DNA of 64,000 nucleotides from CAYMDD01 sp964409675 (GTDB taxonomy: Bacteria > Pseudomonadota > Alphaproteobacteria > Rickettsiales > SXRF01), in NCBI GenBank assembly GCA_964409675.1, contig CAYPEF010000001.1:13525-77524 (forward strand), in the 5' to 3' direction. Shown here in pieces: positions 1 through 8,331 of the stretch; position 1 is the first letter of the stretch, and every line of letters starts with the position of its first letter. The translations under genes were made by a program, and so were the position numbers. Below the pieces are notes generated by a model, which was not told the origin of the DNA, did no database searches, and saw nothing but the letters and a program-made list of their open reading frames with translations.

Positions 1-1045
1 TTACCAGGAAAATGGCGTGCACTACCGAGGAAGTCGTCTCCGTGCCCACCGACTCGGCGGAATTGGAGACGCGCATGCCGTGATAACATCCGACGCAGCC
101 GATCAGCAGGCCGAACACCGGCGCCTTGATCATCCCCACCCAGAAATGCTTGAGGCTCACCGCATCGTGCAACCGCCCCATATAGAGCAGCGGGCTCATG
201 GTGCCCCTGAGCGACGAAAGCACGCCTGCGCCGAACAGGCCGCTTAAATCGGCAAGCACTGTGAGCACCGGCATCATCAATACCAATGCAAGGATACGCG
301 GGATGATCAGCACCTCCGCCGGGTCCAGCCCGGTGGTTTTCAGCGCGTCGATTTCTTCATTGAGCTTCATCACGCCGATTTCGGCGGCAAAGGCGCTGCC
401 GGAGCGGCCCGCCACCATGATGGCGGTGAGCAGCACCCCCATTTCGCGCAACACAGAAATAGCCACCAGATCTACGGTATAAATATCCGCCCCGAAGCGC
501 GACAGCTGCGTGGAGCCCTGATAGGCCAGCACAATGGCAATCAGGAAGGAGATCAGCGCGATCAGCGGCGACGCCATCACTCCCACACGCTGCGCCTGCG
601 CCACGATGGAGCGAAAGCGGAACCGTGTTGGCTGCATCAGGCTGCGCCCAAGCTTTATCAGGAATTCCCCGCCGAAGGAAAGCGCGTCCTCGAACCGGTA
701 GATCAGCGCGCTGACGCCGCCGACATAGAGTTTGCCTGCGGTGCCGATCAGTGAGTCGCCGTCCTCTTCCGTTTCCTCCTCCGGGTGGTAATGCAGAGCA
801 TCCTGAAGCAGCGCTTCCTGCTCCGGCGTAAATCCCGCCAGTTGCACCTGCTTTCCCTTCAGGGTGCGCACCAGCAGCCAGGTGCCGGTGGTATCCAGCC
901 GCTCCAGTTTTTCTCCGTTTAGCACTACGGATGCGGGCAACGATTCCAGCGCCGCCGCAGCCGCCAGCGATTGGCGGGCGTAATCCGCCGTCCATTCTCC
1001 CTGCACGCGGCAGGTGTTCGCATTGCATTCAAGGCTGGGCTGCAT
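1..1045 (-). CDS. MlaE-family lipid ABC transporter permease with N-terminal STAS-like domain (partial)
   Basis: The reverse strand is open from an ATG at 1045 to the window edge, giving about 348 residues without a stop, so the C-terminus is missing. The first ~95 residues look like a STAS-type domain. From about residue 110 the protein follows the MlaE/YrbE permease pattern: hydrophobic segments, the stretch LREMGVLLTAIMVAGRSGSA and then the conserved AAEIGVMKLNEEIDAL. MlaE is the membrane subunit of the MlaFEDB transporter, which moves phospholipids between the inner and outer membranes. The STAS part may replace a separate MlaB. Its partners would lie to the left of the window. It is a paralogue of the shorter MlaE at 58401-59174, and here the conserved GxxxA(A/Y)EIG region reads SGSAFAAEIG. 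The family is clear; the substrate is inferred. Confidence 0.88.
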   Translation of the reverse strand, partial: MQPSLECNANTCRVQGEWTADYARQSLAAAAALESLPASVVLNGEKLERLDTTGTWLLVRTLKGKQVQLAGFTPEQEALLQDALHYHPEEETEEDGDSLIGTAGKLYVGGVSALIYRFEDALSFGGEFLIKLGRSLMQPTRFRFRSIVAQAQRVGVMASPLIALISFLIAIVLAYQGSTQLSRFGADIYTVDLVAISVLREMGVLLTAIMVAGRSGSAFAAEIGVMKLNEEIDALKTTGLDPAEVLIIPRILALVLMMPVLTVLADLSGLFGAGVLSSLRGTMSPLLYMGRLHDAVSLKHFWVGMIKAPVFGLLIGCVGCYHGMRVSNSAESVGTETTSSVVHAIFLV

Positions 1046-1223
1046 GTGTGATCGTAAATCTCCTGTCGGTTACCATCTTTGGCGCAGATAGCCGAAAAAA
1101 GTCAATCCTTTACAATGGATAAAGCGGCAGCATGAAATGGGCGAAAATTAATCATTTAAGCATTAATTAATATATGTATGGTTAAATAAAGATGTAATAA
1201 TTAAACTATAAGTTGTTTTTGCT

Positions 1224-1598
1224 ATGTCCGCCAATCCTGTTCCCTTTCATTTATCTACCTCACCGGATGCGCTTGATAAACGAGTTATTAAGCAATTACA
1301 GCAGGTCATGCGCGATGATTTTTCCCTGCTGCTGGCGAAATACCTGGAGGAGGCGGAGAAGTTGTTCGTCCAGCTGAATCAGGCTGTTCAGGAAGGCAAT
1401 AGCAAAAATATTATCGTTTTCGCCCATTCGCTGAAATCCTGCTCCGCCAATGTCGGCGCGCTGGCGCTGCGCAATACGATGGACGCGCTGCATAAGGCCG
1501 CCAAACTGGAAGCCAGCCCCGAATACGCCGACCTGTTGACGCAGGCCGAAGCGGAGCTGCACAGTGTATTCAAGGAAGTGCGGCGTCTGGCGGGCTGA
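1224..1598 (+). CDS. Hpt domain phosphotransfer protein
   Basis: This is a 124-residue single-domain protein. Residues 60-80 carry the histidine phosphotransfer signature, with the likely phosphoacceptor His68 in AHSLKSCSANVGA. The rest is predicted helical and matches a stand-alone Hpt four-helix bundle. Such proteins relay phosphate between hybrid kinases and response regulators. No kinase or regulator lies nearby, so the partners are unknown. The AT-rich 180 bases upstream probably hold its promoter. No strong ribosome-binding site precedes the ATG. Confidence 0.8.
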   Translation: MSANPVPFHLSTSPDALDKRVIKQLQQVMRDDFSLLLAKYLEEAEKLFVQLNQAVQEGNSKNIIVFAHSLKSCSANVGALALRNTMDALHKAAKLEASPEYADLLTQAEAELHSVFKEVRRLAG

Positions 1599-1790
1599 GC
1601 AATATAATCGAAAGCCGCCCTGTTTCTTTAAACTGCATAGTCCTCTTTCTTCCCCGTCGTCCCCGACGAGTGCGGGTATGACAAGGAAAAATGTATCTTT
1701 TATACTATTTTTAATTTACCATTACTTCTTCTATCTATCGTATCCCATCCCTTACCTCATTGAATTTGTTTATTAAAATCAGCCAATCTA

Positions 1791-1814
1791 ATTTCTATTG
1801 ATTTAATAGGAAAT
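1791..1814. promoter_or_regulatory. Imperfect AT-rich dyad upstream of the Rrf2 gene, possible operator
   Basis: The arms ATTTCTATT and AATAGGAAAT lie about 40 bases before the Rrf2 start codon and pair with a one-base bulge. Rrf2 regulators such as CymR and IscR often bind AT-rich dyads in their own promoters, so autoregulation is plausible. This is inference from position and symmetry only. Confidence 0.3.
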
Positions 1815-1851
1815 AAAATATATCAATCTGCTATGAATTAACGGGGAAGCC

Positions 1852-2331
1852 ATGCTTTCAATGAAGGCGAAATATGCCCTTCGGGCGATGATGGTGCTGG
1901 CGTCGCATGAGGGGAAGATGATGCAAAGCAAGCCCATCGCCAAGGAAGCGGACGCACCGATCAAGTTTCTGGAGGCTATTTTACAGGAGTTGAAGCAGTT
2001 TGGCATCGTAGAGAGCAAGCGCGGCATTTTCGGTGGCTATTTCCTGAGCCGCCCCGCCACCGAGGTAAGCGCCGGGGACATCATCCGCATCATCGACGGC
2101 ACTTTCGCCCCCATCCGCTGCGCCAGTCAGCATTCCTACCAGAAATGCGACGACTGCACCGATGAGAATACCTGCGTCATCCGCTCGGTGATGACGGAGG
2201 TCCGCAATGCCATCGCTTCCGTGCTGGAGTATAAATCGCTCGCCGATCTGGTCGCGGAGGAGAAGGCCAACAAACATCTTCTCGGGAAAGGCGTGAAAGC
2301 CCTGCCCGAGGGGTATGTGCCCCTGACATAA
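1852..2331 (+). CDS. Rrf2 family transcriptional regulator, probably sulfur-responsive
   Basis: This 159-residue protein has the Rrf2 winged-helix N-terminus (MKAKYALRAMMVLA, then the recognition region around residues 26-62 ending in KRGIFGGYFLSRP). It carries four cysteines, C90, C99, C102 and C108, in the region where IscR holds its Fe-S cluster, but the spacing is not that of IscR. The ATG is preceded by GGGGAAGCC. The next genes are a YezD protein, an anion porin and a sulfate-binding protein in the same direction, so a CymR-like role in sulfur-source control is the best inference. An Fe-S or zinc ligand at the four cysteines is possible. Confidence 0.88.
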   Translation: MLSMKAKYALRAMMVLASHEGKMMQSKPIAKEADAPIKFLEAILQELKQFGIVESKRGIFGGYFLSRPATEVSAGDIIRIIDGTFAPIRCASQHSYQKCDDCTDENTCVIRSVMTEVRNAIASVLEYKSLADLVAEEKANKHLLGKGVKALPEGYVPLT

Positions 2332-2348
2332 CCAGTATGGAGGTCCGT

Positions 2349-2516
2349 ATGCCGGCAGATAACGGCTGGAACAGCGAAGATGTGGAGCGCAACCTGCTTG
2401 ATGCGATCCGCTCGATACGCTACGGCGCGGTGGAGGTGGTAATCCACGATTCCCGCATCGTGCAGGTCGAAAAAACGGAGAAAATCCGCATTCAATCCCC
2501 ATCAACGCACGCCTGA
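2349..2516 (+). CDS. YezD family small protein (DUF2292)
   Basis: A 55-residue ORF begins 17 bases after the Rrf2 stop, with GGAGGTCCGT just upstream. The C-terminal part, HDSRIVQVEKTEKIRIQ, is the hallmark of the YezD/DUF2292 family. Members are often encoded beside sulfur assimilation and sulfonate or sulfate transport genes, and their biochemical role is not established. Co-directional position between the Rrf2 regulator and the porin supports one operon. Confidence 0.85.
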   Translation: MPADNGWNSEDVERNLLDAIRSIRYGAVEVVIHDSRIVQVEKTEKIRIQSPSTHA

Positions 2517-2578
2517 CTTTTCTGCCGACCGGACGACCGGAGGCAACTCTCACAAAAACATAACAGGAGTTACCCCCG

Positions 2579-4066
2579 ATGAAAAAAACCTTCTATTTGA
2601 GCGCAACCGCCCTCGCTCTCGCCCTTGGCGCTGCCCCCGCCTTCGCCGATGCGGAAACCGAGGCGCTGCGCGCGCAAGTAAAATTGCTGGAAAAACGCCT
2701 CGCCGATCTGGAGCGAAGGCAGGCAGCAGCCGAGAAAAAACCGGCCAGGCAGCAGCCCGCCGCCGACCAGTTTGCCGCCGCCCCCAATGACGCCGCACTG
2801 GCCGACCGCGTTGCCATCTTAGAGCGCAAAGGCGAAGTGCAGGCCGAGGAAGCCAAGGCCAAAGCCGAGAAAACCCCGAGCGTGGAGGTGGGCGGCGGCA
2901 AGGGCCTTACCGTCACCTCGCCGGATAAGCAATATTCCATGCGCCTGCGCGCCTACGCCCAGGCCGATAACCGCACTTTCTTCGATAACCCGAGCGGCAG
3001 TAACACCAATACCTTCCTGCTGCGCACCGCTCGCCCGATCATCGAAGGCAAGATGACCGATTATTTCTCGGGCCGCCTGATGCTGGATTTCGGTCAGGGC
3101 AACACCCGTCTGCTGGACGCCTACGGCGATTTCAAGCCGTTCCCGACCAGCAATTATGCTAATTTACGCTTCGGCAAGTTCAAGGTGCCGGTGGGCCTGG
3201 AACGCTGGCAGTCCGAGCAGGAGCTGCTGTTCGTCGAGCGCGGCCTCACCACCAACCTGGTGCCTTACCGCGATATCGGTGTGATGGCCTACGGCGATAT
3301 CATCCCCGACCAGCTTGAATACCAGATCGCGCTTACCAATGGCGTCGTCGATATCGGCGACAATAACGGCGATACGGACGACGACAAGGATGTGAGCGGC
3401 CGCATTTTCGCCTACCCGCTGCGCTGGTCGAATATCACCGCCCTGCGCGGCTTAGGGCTTGGCGTCGGCGCCACATTTGGCAACCATGAAGGCACCACCG
3501 CATCGCCGAACCTGACGGCAGGCTACGTCACCACCGGCCAGTCGCGCTTCTTCACCTACCGCAGCGCCACCGGGCAGGTGGTCTATGCCAACGGAGCGCA
3601 GTGGCGCTTCAATCCGCAGATCATGTATTATAACGGTGCCTTCGGCACCTTCGGCGAATATGTGCTGAACTCGCAGGAAGTGCAGCGCGCTACCACCCGG
3701 CGCAAACTTACCAACGACGCCTGGATGGGCGTGGCCTCCTACGTGCTGACCGGCGAGGACGCCAGCTTCGACGGCGTCAAACCGCGCAATAACTTTAACC
3801 CCGCGCAGAACCAGTGGGGTGCGTTTGAATTGGTGGGCCGCTATAACCGCCTGAATGTGGACAATGATGCGTTTCCCTTCTTCGCCGATATCGCCTCCTC
3901 GGCGAAACAGGCAAATGAATGGGCCGCTGGCGTCAACTGGTACCTGAATCCCTCATTCAAGTTGAACCTTGATTATTCCTGGACCACCTTCGACGGAGGC
4001 GCTGCTGCAGGTGCGGACCGCGAGGATGAAAAAGTCCTCCTCACCCGCGCGCAGTTCAGATTCTAA
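2579..4066 (+). CDS. OprO/OprP-type anion-selective outer-membrane porin
   Basis: This 495-residue protein starts with a Sec signal peptide (cleavage expected after AFA at about residue 23). A charged, Ala/Glu/Lys-rich coiled-coil stretch follows, to about residue 100. The remainder has the alternating aromatic and polar pattern of a porin and the family-typical segment around GKFKVPVGLERWQSEQELLFVERG. It ends in RAQFRF, with the terminal Phe expected of an outer-membrane beta-barrel. Members of this family (phosphate-selective porins O and P) pass anions. Next to a sulfate-binding protein and an Rrf2 regulator, sulfate or another sulfur oxyanion is the likely substrate; this is inferred. The start is supported by AGGAG before the ATG. 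Confidence 0.9.
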   Translation: MKKTFYLSATALALALGAAPAFADAETEALRAQVKLLEKRLADLERRQAAAEKKPARQQPAADQFAAAPNDAALADRVAILERKGEVQAEEAKAKAEKTPSVEVGGGKGLTVTSPDKQYSMRLRAYAQADNRTFFDNPSGSNTNTFLLRTARPIIEGKMTDYFSGRLMLDFGQGNTRLLDAYGDFKPFPTSNYANLRFGKFKVPVGLERWQSEQELLFVERGLTTNLVPYRDIGVMAYGDIIPDQLEYQIALTNGVVDIGDNNGDTDDDKDVSGRIFAYPLRWSNITALRGLGLGVGATFGNHEGTTASPNLTAGYVTTGQSRFFTYRSATGQVVYANGAQWRFNPQIMYYNGAFGTFGEYVLNSQEVQRATTRRKLTNDAWMGVASYVLTGEDASFDGVKPRNNFNPAQNQWGAFELVGRYNRLNVDNDAFPFFADIASSAKQANEWAAGVNWYLNPSFKLNLDYSWTTFDGGAAAGADREDEKVLLTRAQFRF

Positions 4067-4079
4067 CCCCCCATTAAAG

Positions 4080-4102
4080 CCCTCCCCCTTGAGGGGGGGA
4101 GG
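4080..4102. repeat. C/G-rich hairpin between porin and sulfate-binding protein genes
   Basis: CCCTCCCCC (4080-4088) faces GGGGGGAGGG (4093-4102) across a short TTGA loop. There is no T-run after it, so it is unlikely to be a complete terminator. It may uncouple expression of the porin and the downstream gene. Its composition resembles the arms of the larger repeats at 28302-28400 and 61104-61205. Confidence 0.6.
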
Positions 4103-4131
4103 GAGCGCAATATAACCATAAGGAGAATGCT

Positions 4132-5139
4132 ATGACTACATTCCGCCAACTCATCCTCACCGCCGCCGCCACGCTGGCGTTTGCCTCCACCTCACTTGCC
4201 GCTCCCGCGCCGCAGGAACTGCTGAATGTCTCTTACGACCCCACGCGCGAGCTATATGAAAACTACAACCGTCTCTTCTCCGAACACTGGAAGCAGAAAA
4301 CCGGCGGCGAGGTGAAAATCACCCAGTCGCACGGTGGCTCCGGCAAGCAGGCGCGCTCGGTGATCGACGGCCTGCCCGCCGACGTGATAACGCTCGCGCT
4401 CGCCTACGATATTGACGCTATTGCCGACAAGGGCAAGCTACTACCGCCCGACTGGCAAAGCAAATTCCCGCATAATAGCGCCCCCTACACCTCCACCATC
4501 GTCTTCCTGGTGAAAAAGGGCAACCCCAAGCAGATCAAGGACTGGGACGATCTGGTGCGCGACGACATCAAGGTGGTGACGCCTAACCCCAAAACCTCCG
4601 GCGGTGCACGCTGGAACTATTTAGCCGCCTGGGGCTACGCCGACGCCAAATACGGCCACGATGAAACCAAGACCAAGGAATTTATCAGTAAGCTGTTTAA
4701 AAACGTACCCGTGCTGGATACCGGCGCGCGCGGAGCAACTACGACTTTTGTGCAGCGCAATATAGGCGATGTGCTGATCAGCTGGGAAAACGAGGCTTTC
4801 CTCGCCGCGCAGGAAATGGGCAAGGACAAGTTCGATATCGTGGTTCCCTCGGTCAGCATCCTTGCTGAGCCGCCGGTGGCAATCGTGGAAAAGAATGCCA
4901 GTAAGAAAGGCACGCTTGAGCTGGCCACCGAATACCTGAACTACCTCTATTCCCCCGAAGCGCAGGAGCTGGCCGCTAAAAACTTCTACCGCCCGAGCGA
5001 TCCGGCGGTGCTGGCCAAGCATGCTGAACAGTTCCCCACGATCAAGATGTTCACCATCACTGATTTCGGTGGCTGGAAAGAAGCCCAGAAAAAGCACTTT
5101 GACGACGGCGGCGTCTTCGACCAGATTTACGCCCGCTAA
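4132..5139 (+). CDS. sbp: Sulfate ABC transporter periplasmic substrate-binding protein
   Basis: This 335-residue protein has a signal peptide of about 23 residues. The mature part is a typical Sbp/CysP protein: [17 protein letters not shown] at the start, [21 protein letters not shown] for oxyanion binding, and [19 protein letters not shown]. These proteins bind sulfate or thiosulfate and deliver it to a CysTWA transporter. No cysT, cysW or cysA follows, so it is an orphan component here. AAGGAG precedes the ATG. Together with the porin, YezD and the Rrf2 regulator it forms an acquisition unit. Confidence 0.93.
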   Translation: MTTFRQLILTAAATLAFASTSLAAPAPQELLNVSYDPTRELYENYNRLFSEHWKQKTGGEVKITQSHGGSGKQARSVIDGLPADVITLALAYDIDAIADKGKLLPPDWQSKFPHNSAPYTSTIVFLVKKGNPKQIKDWDDLVRDDIKVVTPNPKTSGGARWNYLAAWGYADAKYGHDETKTKEFISKLFKNVPVLDTGARGATTTFVQRNIGDVLISWENEAFLAAQEMGKDKFDIVVPSVSILAEPPVAIVEKNASKKGTLELATEYLNYLYSPEAQELAAKNFYRPSDPAVLAKHAEQFPTIKMFTITDFGGWKEAQKKHFDDGGVFDQIYAR

Positions 5140-5155
5140 TCTTAAAGATTCTTGG

Positions 5156-5176
5156 GGGAGGGGCATCACCCCTCCC
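5156..5176 (+). terminator. GC-rich hairpin after the sulfate-binding protein gene
   Basis: GGGAGGGG (5156-5163) pairs perfectly with CCCCTCCC (5169-5176) around a CATCA loop, 17 bases after the stop codon. It lacks a U-tract, so it may stabilise the 3' end or act as a weak or Rho-assisted terminator. Confidence 0.5.
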
Positions 5177-5298
5177 TCTCGCCATTTACAAATAGCAAAA
5201 TATAAAGTATACCCAGTGGTATAGAAAATTTTATGCCCAATATTGTAAAGCGGGCGTTGCGGCTTATATGCTAGCCGTTCATTCAGTAAGAGGCGTTT

Positions 5299-7503
5299 AT
5301 GCAGTCATCCACCACTTGCCGGGTTTTACCGCTGCCTTTGGCTGCGGTTTCGGAATCGCTGCCGTTGCTGAATCTGCATGCCAGCCGCGCTGAAGTTCTC
5401 GCCTATTTCAAGAATACCTGGGCGCTCACCGAAATGCTTTTCACCGGCCTTGCCAGCGAAGAAGCCTTCTACCGCCGCCCCTATCACCAGCTGCGCCATC
5501 CGATGATCTTCTATTACGGCCACCCGGTAGCGCTCTATGTGAACAAGCTGCGCCTCGCCGGATTATTCGAAGGCCCGGTGGATGCCGAGCTGGAAAAACT
5601 GTTTGAAACCGGCGTCGATGAAATGCGCTGGGATGATCTGCACGAAGGTAGCCAGCATATCTGGCCGAAACTGGAGCGCGTGCGCGCCTACCGGGCGCAG
5701 GTTTATGCCATGATCTGCGAGCTGATCGAAACCCATCCGCTATTGGAGGAGCAACATCTGCCCGTCACGCAAGCATCACCGTTCTGGGCGCTGGTGATGG
5801 GTTTCGAGCATGAGCGCATCCATCTGGAAACCTCCAGCGTGTTGATGCGCGAACTGCCCATAGAATTCGTTCGCAAGCCCGCCGCCTGGCCGGATTATGC
5901 TGCAATGCAGCAAAATGCCTCCGCCGTTCCCGCTGAAGGCAAAGATTACCCCGCCAATGCCATGATTGACGTGGCCGCAACGCAGGTGCAACTGGGCAAG
6001 CCGCAGAGCTGGCCCAGCTTCGGCTGGGATAATGAATACGGCTATGAGCGGCGCGATGTCATGCCTTTCCGCGCCTCGCGCGCGCTTATCAGCAACGGAG
6101 AATTCCACCGCTTCGTCGCCTCCGGCGGCTACGCCGAGGAGAAATACTGGGGTAAGCAGGGCTGGGCATGGCGGCGCTTCCGCAATACCAAATGGCCGAG
6201 CTTCTGGCTGCCCGACGGTCCGGCGGGCCTGCACCAGTACCGTTTGCGCACCGTATTCGAAATTATCCCCATGCAATGGGACTGGCCAGTCTGCGTCAAT
6301 TACCACGAAGCCAAGGCCTATGCCGCTTGGGCCAGCGAGCGCGATAATGCTTCCTACCGTTTACTTTATGAAGCCGAGCATAACGCGCTGCGCGATGCTG
6401 CATTGCAGCAACATACTATAGACCCGGTAATGGAAGGCGCTAGCGCCTATAATTTCAATTTGAATACCGGCGCTGAAAGCCCGGTGAATGCCTATCCCGC
6501 CAACGATAAAGGCTTCCACGACACGCTCGGCAATGTCTGGCAATGGTGCGAAGATGCCTTCCAGCCGTTGGAAGGCTTCAAGGTGCACCCGTTCTACGAC
6601 GATTTCAGCACCCCCTGCTACGACAACGAACACCAGATGATCCTCGGCGGCTCCTTCATCAGCACCGGCGACGAGGCAAGCATTTTCGCCCGCTTCCATT
6701 TCCGTCCGCATTTCTTCCAGCATGCCGGCTTCCGCCTTGCCGAAGGCGAAGTGGCCGCGCGTCTAAAAGGCAATGCTGTCTACGAAACCGGCACGATGGT
6801 GGACCGCTACATGCTGATGCACTGGGGCGAGCAGGCGGAAATCTGCGACCCCGCGCTCGGCCCGGTTTTCCCGCAAGCCGCCCACCTGCCGCTTATCTGC
6901 GCCGAGCTGGTGGCGAAATACGCCCCCTCCTTCGACCGCGCATTAGACTTAGGCTGCGCCGTAGGCCGCTCCAGCTTTGAGCTTGCACGCAAATTCACCC
7001 ATGTCACCGGCATTGATTACAGCAAGGAATTCATCAATGCCGCCAGCGCGCTGCGCGCCACCGGCGAGCTGACCTACCAACGGCGCGACCAAGGCGAACA
7101 ATTCACAGACCTCACCGCCCATGTCGATTCCGCCATCGACCGCACCCGCTTAACCTTCCGTCAGGGCGACGCCTGCGCGCTGCCGGATGATCTCTTCAGC
7201 TTCGATGCCGTACTGATGGCCAACGTCCTCTGCCGCCTGCCCGACCCGGCGCTGGCGCTGCGCCGCATGCAGGGCGAGCACGGGCTGGTGAAGCAAGGCG
7301 GTGTGCTAGTGATGACCACACCCTTTAGCTGGCTGGAGGAATATACGCCCAAGGATAAATGGCTGCGCGGCATCGGCGATATTCAGCGCATCCTCACCGA
7401 ATTCGAGCTAGTGCACGAACAGGAAATCCCCTTCCTCTTCCGCGAACACCGCCGCAAATTCGAGTATATCATCACGAAGGCAAGCGTCTGGCGGCGGCGT
7501 TGA
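5299..7503 (+). CDS. ovoA: 5-histidylcysteine sulfoxide synthase with fused methyltransferase (ovothiol biosynthesis)
   Basis: This 734-residue protein has the three-part layout of OvoA. The N-terminal DinB-like iron site carries His75 (in YYGHPVALY) and His171/His175 (in EHERIHLE), which would bind the non-heme iron. A formylglycine-generating-enzyme-like domain spans about residues 220-490, including NVWQWCEDAF and a C-terminal FHFRPHFFQHAGFRLA. From about residue 530 there is a SAM methyltransferase domain with the motif DLGCAVGRSSFELA. OvoA joins cysteine to histidine at C5 using oxygen. The methyltransferase domain N-methylates the 4-thiohistidine product to ovothiol A. Free histidine rather than hercynine would be the substrate, consistent with the absence of an egtD neighbour. 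The C-S lyase for the next step is not in the window. The start follows AGAGG. Confidence 0.92.
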   Translation: MQSSTTCRVLPLPLAAVSESLPLLNLHASRAEVLAYFKNTWALTEMLFTGLASEEAFYRRPYHQLRHPMIFYYGHPVALYVNKLRLAGLFEGPVDAELEKLFETGVDEMRWDDLHEGSQHIWPKLERVRAYRAQVYAMICELIETHPLLEEQHLPVTQASPFWALVMGFEHERIHLETSSVLMRELPIEFVRKPAAWPDYAAMQQNASAVPAEGKDYPANAMIDVAATQVQLGKPQSWPSFGWDNEYGYERRDVMPFRASRALISNGEFHRFVASGGYAEEKYWGKQGWAWRRFRNTKWPSFWLPDGPAGLHQYRLRTVFEIIPMQWDWPVCVNYHEAKAYAAWASERDNASYRLLYEAEHNALRDAALQQHTIDPVMEGASAYNFNLNTGAESPVNAYPANDKGFHDTLGNVWQWCEDAFQPLEGFKVHPFYDDFSTPCYDNEHQMILGGSFISTGDEASIFARFHFRPHFFQHAGFRLAEGEVAARLKGNAVYETGTMVDRYMLMHWGEQAEICDPALGPVFPQAAHLPLICAELVAKYAPSFDRALDLGCAVGRSSFELARKFTHVTGIDYSKEFINAASALRATGELTYQRRDQGEQFTDLTAHVDSAIDRTRLTFRQGDACALPDDLFSFDAVLMANVLCRLPDPALALRRMQGEHGLVKQGGVLVMTTPFSWLEEYTPKDKWLRGIGDIQRILTEFELVHEQEIPFLFREHRRKFEYIITKASVWRRR

Positions 7504-8200
7504 GATACGCCGCATTGCCGGGCGCATCCGCGCCGGTAATGGTGTTATTGCAGAAGATCCACGCTTCCCGCGCTGTTTGCTTATCCAGCCATTCCAATAA
7601 CTCGTCCAGAAACGCCTCGCTGTAATTCCCTCTGAACCACGCATCGCTCCCATGCAGGCGGATATAGGCAAAGGGTGCGGTGAGCAGCAGCGGCGTGCGC
7701 CATGCTTTGACATGCGCAAGGCACAGCGCAATCCCGCGCTCGGCCAGCAGCGCATGAACTTCCTCCCGCTGCCAGCTTGCATGGCGGAACTCGAAGGAAA
7801 ATGTCATATCATGCGGCAGCAGTGCCAGAAAATCCCGCAGTAGTCCTATATCACAAACAAGGCTTGGCGGCAGCTGGAACAGCACCGGCCCAAGCGTTTC
7901 GCCAAATACCCGGTAACGCGCCAGCGTCTCCTCCACCAGCGCCTCGCATCCGCGCAGGCGCTTTTCATGCGTAATGCCTTGAAACGCTTTCACAGCAAAG
8001 CGGAAACCTGCTGACACTTCGCGTCGCCAGCGCTCAATGGTATTGCCTTGTGGCGTGCGGTAGAAACTGCTGTTCAACTCCACCGCCGGAAAATGCCTGG
8101 CATAAAGCGCCAGCATCGAGCCTGCTTTCACGCCGGGCGGATAAAACACCTGCTTCCACTGCGAATAACTCCAGCCGGATGTGCCTGCGTATAATTGCAT
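7472..8200 (-). CDS. DUF72 family protein (YecE-like TIM barrel)
   Basis: This 242-residue protein matches the DUF72/YecE family: YAGTSGWSYSQWKQVFYP at the N-terminus, AVELNSSFYRTP, FRFAVKAFQGITHEKRL, and a C-terminal YIRLHGS segment. The family adopts a TIM-barrel fold and its function is unknown. It is convergent with ovoA and the two coding ends overlap by 32 bases. It is probably transcribed alone. Confidence 0.9.
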   Translation of the reverse strand: MQLYAGTSGWSYSQWKQVFYPPGVKAGSMLALYARHFPAVELNSSFYRTPQGNTIERWRREVSAGFRFAVKAFQGITHEKRLRGCEALVEETLARYRVFGETLGPVLFQLPPSLVCDIGLLRDFLALLPHDMTFSFEFRHASWQREEVHALLAERGIALCLAHVKAWRTPLLLTAPFAYIRLHGSDAWFRGNYSEAFLDELLEWLDKQTAREAWIFCNNTITGADAPGNAAYLNAAARRLPS

Positions 8201-8222
8201 ATGTCATTGTTTGCATGTTTGC

Positions 8223-8330
8223 CTGTCGTCCTCGGCGGCCCATGGGGCCGTCCGGGGACCCATTTATCCGCTTGTTCCAGCCGAGAGATGGGTCCCCGGA
8301 TCAATGCTGCTCATTGCCCGAGGACGACAG
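8223..8330. repeat. Interspersed palindromic repeat, GTCGTCCTCGG family, copy 1
   Basis: The 13-base ends CTGTCGTCCTCGG (8223-8235) and CCGAGGACGACAG (8318-8330) are perfect inverted complements. Inside, TCCGGGGACCCAT and GAGATGGGTCCCCGGA form a second, inner pair. A closely similar copy lies at 63815-63918 and a decayed one near 55916-56000. The element fills the whole gap between the DUF72 gene and kbl. Confidence 0.85.
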
Positions 8331-8331
8331 A

